NCBI GenBank assembly: GCA_030037035.1
Contig: JASHSA010000130.1
Coordinates: 1 to 10,810 of the forward strand
DNA length: 10,810 nt
Reading direction: 5' to 3'
Origin: Thermoplasmata archaeon
Lineage (GTDB): Archaea; Thermoplasmatota; Thermoplasmata; Lutacidiplasmatales; UBA184
The notes under the pieces were generated by a model. That model did not search any database. It was given only the letters and a program-made list of their open reading frames with translations, and was not told where the DNA came from. A program made the translations under genes and the position numbers. Shown here one piece after another: positions 6,655 through 10,810 of this stretch. How positions within the stretch are numbered: position 1 is the first letter of the stretch; every line of letters starts with the position of its first letter.

Positions 6655-6924
6655 ATGGCGGAGGTCCATCTCGACGCGATGCTGCGGGAGTTCGCGCCGC
6701 GGCGGAACTTCGTCTCCGACGCCCCCACGCTGGACGCCCTGCTCGACGAGCTCGAGCGGGACTCTCCCCGGCTCCGGCACAAGCTGCGGGACGAGACCGG
6801 GGTCCTCCGACGCTACGTCAAGGTCTTCGTCGACGGCCGGGAGGTCGGCGCCTCCGCCGGCCTCGCCACCTCGCTCGAAGGAGCGCGGACCGTCGACATC
6901 CTCCACTCGATCGCGGGAGGCTGA
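6655..6924 (+). CDS. MoaD/ThiS-like ubiquitin-fold protein with C-terminal Gly-Gly
   Basis: The 89-residue protein has the beta-grasp pattern of MoaD/ThiS sulfur carriers: a first strand EVHLDAMLREFA, a helix with DAPTLDALLDELERDSPRL (about 22-40), the segment RYVKVFVDGREV (about 53-64) matching the family's VxVNxxxV strand, and a C-terminal strand VDILHSIAGG. The final Gly-Gly is where a thiocarboxylate or an isopeptide bond to a target forms after activation by an E1-like enzyme. In archaea such proteins serve molybdopterin or thiamine synthesis, tRNA thiolation or protein conjugation (SAMP). No E1-like, MoaE or thiamine gene is in the window, so the pathway is open. The beta-propeller gene follows 26 bp later in the same direction, probably in one operon. 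A GTG at 6637 would add six residues; the ATG at 6655 fits the promoter spacing better. Confidence 0.85.
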   Translation: MAEVHLDAMLREFAPRRNFVSDAPTLDALLDELERDSPRLRHKLRDETGVLRRYVKVFVDGREVGASAGLATSLEGARTVDILHSIAGG

Positions 6925-6932
6925 GCGGGACC

Positions 6933-6937
6933 GGAGG
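6933..6937 (+). promoter_or_regulatory. Possible Shine-Dalgarno sequence for the beta-propeller gene
   Basis: GGAGG ends 13 nt before the ATG at 6951, longer than the ideal spacing. As a downstream gene in an operon this one would need a ribosome-binding site, and no better candidate is present. Confidence 0.4.
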
Positions 6938-6950
6938 CACGGGCGGCGGT

Positions 6951-8084
6951 ATGGCACAGAAGAAGGTGCGCGTCCTGGTCGGGACGCGAAAGGGGACCTA
7001 CATCGTCGAAAGCGACACGCGGCGCCGATCCTGGAAGGTGAGGCCGGTCTCGAACGCCGGCCGCGACATCTTCCACGTTACCGCCGACCCGCGCCGGCCG
7101 GGCACGCTGTTCGCCGCCGTCAACAGCGGCTTCTGGGGGCCGATCGTCTACCGCTCCTCCGACTGGGGCAAGAGCTGGAGGGAGGTCGCGACGCCCCTCA
7201 CCCCGGTCGCGAAGTCGCGCGAGCCGATGTTCGACCCCGACAGCCCGGCCGCGAAGGGCCGTCCGGTGATCAACCTCTGGCACATCGCCCCGGGCCATCC
7301 TTCCGAGCCGAAGACGGTGTTCATCGGCACCGACCCCCACGGCCTGTTCCGCAGCGACGACCGCGGGGAGAGCTGGAGCCCGGTCTCCTGGGTCCAGGAC
7401 CATCCGGACCGCAAGAACTGGTCGCCGGGGGCCGGGGGGCCGTGCCTGCACACGATCCTGGTCGACCCGCGCGACCCCAAGCGGATGTACATCGGCATGT
7501 CGGCGGTCGGGACGTTCCGCAGCGACGACGCCGGAGCGCACTGGCACCCGACCAACCAGGGCGTCGAGACGCCGTTCCAGCCGGAGAAGTTCCCCGAGAC
7601 CGGCCAGTGCGTCCACCATGTCGCGCTGGACGCTGAGGACCCGGAGGTCGCCTACCGGCAGGACCACGGCGGGATGTACGTCAACCGCCACGGCATGGAA
7701 GGGCGTTGGGAGCGGGTCGGCAAGCTGAAGGGCGCCCCGCCCGACGACTTCGGCTTCGCCGTGACGAGCGCCCCCGCGCTCCCGGGCCGGGCGTTCTTCG
7801 TCCCGCTCGGCGGGGAGGCGAGGACGACGCTCCGGGGCGGGCTCGACGTCTGGGAGTGGAACGACCGCACCCGACGCTGGAGGTCGGTCCTGTCGCCGAA
7901 GCTGTTCCCCGGCGACTACGGCGTGCAGCGGGAGGGGATCGCCGCGGACGCGCTCGAGCCGGCCGGCCTCTACGTCGGGACGACGACCGGCCAGCTCGTC
8001 GTCAGCCCGGACGCCGGTAGGTCCTGGACCCTCGTCCCGTACCAGTTCCCCGGGATCCACTCGGTCGAGGCGGCGGTCGGCTAG
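6951..8084 (+). CDS. Asp-box (BNR) beta-propeller protein, exo-alpha-sialidase-like
   Basis: The 377-residue protein has no signal peptide, so it should act in the cytoplasm. It contains four Asp-box motifs (S-x-D-x-G-x-x-W): residues 69-76 (SSDWGKSW), 135-142 (SDDRGESW), 191-198 (SDDAGAHW) and 352-359 (SPDAGRSW). Propeller blades of sialidase and VPS10-type folds carry such motifs. Strands such as TLFAAVNSG, TVFIGTDPHGLFR, RMYIGMSAVGTFR and LYVGTTTGQLVVS precede or flank them. The arginine triad of true sialidases cannot be confirmed, so no glycosidase activity is claimed. Cys and His residues cluster in GGPCLH (162-167), GQCVHHVAL (218-226) and RQDHGGMY (236-243), which could form a metal or active site. 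The gene sits 26 bp after the MoaD-like gene. From memory these two types of gene are also neighbours in other genomes, which would suggest a working pair. The gene ends in a CTAG shared with the convergent membrane protein gene. Confidence 0.85.
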   Translation: MAQKKVRVLVGTRKGTYIVESDTRRRSWKVRPVSNAGRDIFHVTADPRRPGTLFAAVNSGFWGPIVYRSSDWGKSWREVATPLTPVAKSREPMFDPDSPAAKGRPVINLWHIAPGHPSEPKTVFIGTDPHGLFRSDDRGESWSPVSWVQDHPDRKNWSPGAGGPCLHTILVDPRDPKRMYIGMSAVGTFRSDDAGAHWHPTNQGVETPFQPEKFPETGQCVHHVALDAEDPEVAYRQDHGGMYVNRHGMEGRWERVGKLKGAPPDDFGFAVTSAPALPGRAFFVPLGGEARTTLRGGLDVWEWNDRTRRWRSVLSPKLFPGDYGVQREGIAADALEPAGLYVGTTTGQLVVSPDAGRSWTLVPYQFPGIHSVEAAVG

Positions 8085-8806
8085 CGAGGACCGCCGGACG
8101 CGCCGACGGCCGGCGCCGGAGGGCGGGCACGCAGCGCCGCCGACAGGGCGAGCCGAACGGCGAGCAGGGAAACTGCGAAGAGCGGCACGAGCACGAGCTC
8201 GCCTCCCGGCCAGCGTACGCCGGCCGCTTCGCCGGACCAGAACGCGGCGAACGCGAGGACCATCGACGTCGCGCCGAGCTTCAGCCAGGCGGTCTTGATC
8301 CGCCGGATCCGCTCGTGGACGACCGCGGCGACGGCGACCAGGACGGCGCCGCCGGCGACCGAGCCGACGATCGCCGATGCGCCGGCGCCGCCGGCGGTCA
8401 GCGCGAGCAGAACGACGACGACCTCGGTCGTCTCGACGGCCCCGACGACGAACCCTCCGGCGAACTGGAGCGCCGCCACCGAGCGGGGCGCGGACGGCCG
8501 TCCCGCGGCGGCCTCCTGCAGCCGACGGTAGGTCCTCAGCGTGCTCCGGAAGAGGAAGACGCCGAACGCCGCCAGCACGACCGCCGATGCCCACAGGAGC
8601 GCGGTCTCCGGGAGGGTCAGGAGGAGCGTCCCGCTCCCGAGCGCGGCGAGCGCGACGACCGCCGTGCCGGCGGTCGCGCCGAGGGCGCCGTGACGGACGG
8701 AGCCGGTCCCCGCGCTCAGCGCGAAGACGAGCGCGACGACCTCCGTCAGCTCGAGTACCGTCACGACGAACGCGACGACCACCGGGGCGACCGCGAGCCC
8801 GATCAC
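8081..8806 (-). CDS. COG4280/TMEM165-GDT1-like membrane protein, putative cation transporter
   Basis: The 241-residue protein has about seven hydrophobic segments (near 5-33, 42-63, 67-88, 112-138, 142-163, 174-190 and 203-226). It is an internal duplication: the first helix of each half carries a similar acidic motif, VVTVLELTEVVALVFALSAG (15-34) and VVGAVETTEVVVVLLALTAG (120-139). The E-x-T-E motifs match those of COG4280 proteins and are akin to the E-x-G-D motifs of the UPF0016/GDT1 cation exchangers, which move calcium or manganese ions. The W-S-G-E-A stretch at 190-194 is another family-like mark. Ion transport is inferred from this resemblance. The start is a GTG at 8806 with a good GGAGG six bases upstream, unlike the leaderless genes nearby, as expected for the last gene of an operon. 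It lies 31 bp after the unknown gene, and its stop overlaps the stop of the convergent propeller gene. Confidence 0.8.
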   Translation of the reverse strand: MIGLAVAPVVVAFVVTVLELTEVVALVFALSAGTGSVRHGALGATAGTAVVALAALGSGTLLLTLPETALLWASAVVLAAFGVFLFRSTLRTYRRLQEAAAGRPSAPRSVAALQFAGGFVVGAVETTEVVVVLLALTAGGAGASAIVGSVAGGAVLVAVAAVVHERIRRIKTAWLKLGATSMVLAFAAFWSGEAAGVRWPGGELVLVPLFAVSLLAVRLALSAALRARPPAPAVGASGGPR

Positions 8807-8812
8807 GCCGGT

Positions 8813-8817
8813 CCTCC
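8813..8817 (-). promoter_or_regulatory. Shine-Dalgarno sequence deciding the GTG start of the COG4280-like gene
   Basis: The minus strand reads GGAGG followed by ACCGGC and then GTG. The six-base spacing is close to ideal and supports the GTG at 8806 as the start. Confidence 0.7.
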
Positions 8818-8837
8818 GGACGAACGGAGCGGTCCGC

Positions 8838-9395
8838 TCATCGTCGCAGGCGCATCTTCAGCGGGCTGAAGCGGCGACGGAGGCGCCCGGCGAGCCGCCG
8901 CAGCTCCGCGGTAGACGTCGGACCCCAGAGGTCGAGGCAGATCGAATGCTCCCGCTCGCGGTGCAGGCGGAGGACGCGGGCGTCGACGCGCCGGCCGTCG
9001 TCGCCGGAGAGCCGTACGGAGAAGGCGCGCGCGCGGGCGAAGACCCCCCACGCCGGGTTCCGGAGCGCCTTGACCAGGTGGCCGACCGGCTCGATCCGGC
9101 CGGCGTGCTCGGCCTCCGGCAGCGGCAGCCATCCGCCCGGGTCGACCTCCCAGTGGTCGACGCGGTCGTAGCCCTCCGCGCCGAGCTCGTCGAGCAGCTC
9201 GCCGGCGCGGACGAGCAGGCTCCCCTGCTCCTCGACCTCCTGCTCCCGCAGCCACGACTCGACCTGGCGGAGGAGCGGGACGGACGACGGCTTGAGCAGC
9301 TCGTGCGGCAGGTCAAGCTCGAGGCGGAGGAGGCCGTCCGCCGCGGGCGGCGGGGACGGCCGCTCCGCGCGGGACGGCCGGGTCGTGGTCGGCAT
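8838..9395 (-). CDS. Uncharacterised soluble protein between two ion-transport-like genes
   Basis: I do not recognise a family. The 185-residue protein begins with a Pro/Arg-rich, likely unstructured tail (1-20). Next are LLRLELDLPHELLKPSSVPLL and a helical, acidic stretch with VESWLREQEVEEQG (45-58). After VDHWEVDPGGWLPLP (79-93) comes a segment of strands (FARARAFSVRLSG, RVDARVLRLHREREHSICLDLWG) suggesting a small alpha/beta fold. The C-terminus is strongly basic (AELRRLAGRLRRRFSPLKMRLRR). There is no signal peptide or membrane helix, so it is probably cytoplasmic and could bind nucleic acid, membrane or a partner protein. It lies 40 bp after the channel-like gene and 31 bp before the COG4280-like gene on the same strand, so an operon is likely. 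A GGAG about 10 bases before the ATG (9406-9409 on the minus strand) is a weak ribosome-binding site. Confidence 0.75.
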   Translation of the reverse strand: MPTTTRPSRAERPSPPPAADGLLRLELDLPHELLKPSSVPLLRQVESWLREQEVEEQGSLLVRAGELLDELGAEGYDRVDHWEVDPGGWLPLPEAEHAGRIEPVGHLVKALRNPAWGVFARARAFSVRLSGDDGRRVDARVLRLHREREHSICLDLWGPTSTAELRRLAGRLRRRFSPLKMRLRR

Positions 9396-9435
9396 CGCGG
9401 CGCCGCTCCGGCTCCTCCCTTCTGCAGCCGCCGGC

Positions 9436-10605
9436 CTACCGGGCGCCCGACGGCGTGCCCTGGAGCGCGGCGGAGCTCATCAGCTGCGCCGCGACCCCGA
9501 CGACGCTGACCGCCTCGTTCGCGCCGGCGCGCTTCAGCTTCGGGAGGGTGTCGTCGGAGGTGGCGATCGCGACGATCCGCACGCCGGGCTGGAGCGCCCG
9601 CGCGGTGATGACGGTGAGGAGGTTCTCGGCGTCGGAGGCCTGCGCGACGATCACCGCCCGGGCGCGGTCGATCCCGACGGCCCGGAGCTCTCCCTCGGAG
9701 GACGGGTCCCCGAGGTGGGTGCGGAACCCCTCGTTGCGGAGCAGCTCGAGCGCCTGCGAGTCGGCGGAGACGATCACGGCTCGGGCGCCGGAGGCGCGCA
9801 GCGCCCGCGCGGTCGCGTGCGCCTCCGGCGACGCCCCGCAGACGATCACATGCTCCTGGAGCTCGTGCAACCGCGCCTCCTCGAAACGCCGGCTCAGGCC
9901 GCTCAGACGACGCTCGATGAACGGCACGAAAACCACGACGATGGCCGATAAGAACGTTCCCACCCCGAGGAGGATCAGCGCCACGACGAACAATCGGGCG
10001 GTGTTCGTCATCGGGGCGATCGACGAGCCGTTCGTCGAGACCGTCGTCACCGTGAAGTAGAGCGCCTCCGCCCAGCCCTTGACGGTCGGCGAGAACTCCC
10101 CGCCGAGCCACCGCGCCCCGACGGTCCCGAAGAGGAGGGAGAGGAGGCCGGCGACGACGACGGCGAGCTCGGTCGCGTGCTGGCCGCCGCCGGGGTTGCG
10201 GTAGAATCCGCTGCGGTACGGGTAGATCCCGCTCACGAGCGCCACGGAAGCGGCCGCGCTCGCGAGGGAGAACGGGTTCGGGCTGAGCGCCGCCGCCGAG
10301 CAGGTCAGCACCGGCGCGAGCAGCGCGACCAGCCAGGCGACGGACGTGCGCTCATAGAGACGGGGCGCGAGCGCGATGAACAGGATCCCGGCGACGACGG
10401 AGAACGGCGGGTCGTAGCCGCTGAACGCGTCGCGGTACAGCTCGGCGGGCGGGAACGTCGCCGACAGCGTCCCGAGGGCGATCAGCAGGACCCCGGTCGC
10501 GGCGGCCGTCAGGCTGAGGTCGCCGATGCGGCGGGCGAGCGCCCCGACGGGCAGCGGCGCGCGGACGCGGGGACGACGGTCGTCGGGCCGTGCGTCGTCC
10601 GCCAT
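9436..10605 (-). CDS. Potassium-channel-like protein with RCK (TrkA-N) domain and non-canonical pore
   Basis: The 389-residue protein begins with a basic tail, then four hydrophobic segments (about 30-51, 66-83, 87-106 and 111-129). A typical two-TM pore module follows: outer helix about 145-168, pore helix and filter region 180-200, inner helix about 203-229. ALYFTVTTV and LFVVALILLGVGTF match the flanks of archaeal K+ channels such as MthK. The filter itself reads TNGSSIAP (191-198) where TVGYGDxxP is expected: GYG is gone and the segment is one residue shorter. Residues 252-378 are an RCK regulatory domain (LGDPSSEGELRAVGIDRARAVIV, ENLLTVITARAL and KRAGANEAVSV are clear), but its GxGxxG is GASPEA (257-262) and no second RCK subdomain follows. 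It may be a channel with altered selectivity or a non-conducting sensor. The ATG at 10605 lies 30 nt after a TATA-like element. It is probably first in a three-gene operon. Confidence 0.82.
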   Translation of the reverse strand: MADDARPDDRRPRVRAPLPVGALARRIGDLSLTAAATGVLLIALGTLSATFPPAELYRDAFSGYDPPFSVVAGILFIALAPRLYERTSVAWLVALLAPVLTCSAAALSPNPFSLASAAASVALVSGIYPYRSGFYRNPGGGQHATELAVVVAGLLSLLFGTVGARWLGGEFSPTVKGWAEALYFTVTTVSTNGSSIAPMTNTARLFVVALILLGVGTFLSAIVVVFVPFIERRLSGLSRRFEEARLHELQEHVIVCGASPEAHATARALRASGARAVIVSADSQALELLRNEGFRTHLGDPSSEGELRAVGIDRARAVIVAQASDAENLLTVITARALQPGVRIVAIATSDDTLPKLKRAGANEAVSVVGVAAQLMSSAALQGTPSGAR

Positions 10606-10629
10606 CGTCCCCTACGAACCTCACGCTCC

Positions 10630-10635
10630 GTTAAG
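10630..10635 (-). promoter_or_regulatory. TATA-like element for the channel-like operon
   Basis: The minus strand reads CTTAAC, 30 nt before the ATG at 10605, in an otherwise GC-rich gap of 83 bp. The spacing agrees with the other leaderless promoters of the window, although the match to a TATA box is weaker. Confidence 0.45.
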
Positions 10636-10688
10636 TCGGCTCGTGCCGACCGCCGACGTCGCAGGACCTCGGGAGCCCGGCCGGGAGG

Positions 10689-10810
10689 CTACGGCTTGCG
10701 CACGAACGGCTCGGAGCGCTCGGCGTCCGCCGGCCCCTCTTCCCACGGCGCGGGACCGCTCGGCGTCGCGGCGGCCGCCGCGCTGGCCGCCGGCGGCGAG
10801 AGCGCCGGGG
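10689..10810 (-). CDS. C-terminal end of an unidentified protein, cut by the right edge
   Basis: The minus-strand frame is open from the right edge to a TAG at 10689-10691, about 39 codons. The visible tail is Pro/Ala/Ser-rich and then reads APWEEGPADAERSEPFVRKP before the stop. All but two codons end in G or C, as in the other genes here, which supports real coding. The tail is probably unstructured and gives no clue to function. The gap to the channel-like gene (83 bp) contains that gene's promoter, so the two may be transcribed separately. Confidence 0.5.
   Translation of the reverse strand, partial: PALSPPAASAAAAATPSGPAPWEEGPADAERSEPFVRKP

Noticed and set aside
6813..8594. A 593-codon minus-strand frame opposite the propeller gene
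   Set aside because: The plus strand encodes four Asp-boxes here, and the minus product is an Arg/Gly/Asp-rich shadow that also overlaps the COG4280-like gene in another frame.

Overview
The window looks like chromosomal DNA from a high-GC archaeon. Most starts have no Shine-Dalgarno sequence. Four of them instead have a TATA-like box 29-33 nt upstream, the spacing of leaderless archaeal transcripts. The protein set fits an archaeon too: a GPR1/FUN34/YaaH-type transporter, a KaiC-like domain, an RCK-type channel and a COG4280-like membrane protein. A member of Thermoplasmatota or another high-GC euryarchaeal lineage is a guess. Almost every codon ends in G or C, so long shadow ORFs run antisense to the real genes.

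Layout, left to right. A SAM-dependent methyltransferase is cut by the left edge (+, ends 691). Next comes a 908-residue membrane protein (722-3448, +). It has six N-terminal membrane segments, two long coiled-coil blocks built from strict 14-residue repeats, and a C-terminal KaiC-like RecA-fold domain whose Walker A and B motifs are both degraded. A D-2-hydroxyacid dehydrogenase (3483-4469, -) is divergent from a HAD-family hydrolase (4546-5331, +). A 91-residue protein of unknown function (5342-5617, -) shares a 143-bp divergent promoter region with an acetate/succinate-type transporter (5761-6453, +). A MoaD/ThiS-like ubiquitin-fold protein ending in Gly-Gly (6655-6924, +) is followed 26 bp later by an Asp-box (BNR) beta-propeller protein (6951-8084, +). 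These two form a likely operon.

The right part is a likely three-gene operon on the minus strand, transcribed leftward. It starts with a potassium-channel-like protein with one RCK domain (9436-10605), then an unknown protein (8838-9395), then a COG4280/TMEM165-like membrane protein (8081-8806). The channel-like protein has neither the TVGYGD selectivity filter nor the GxGxxG nucleotide-binding motif. The last bases of the window hold the 3' end of another minus-strand gene.

The most unusual items are the membrane/coiled-coil/pseudo-KaiC protein, the channel homologue with a replaced filter, and the pairing of a ubiquitin-like protein with a beta-propeller. There is no CRISPR array, transposon, rRNA or recognisable tRNA.
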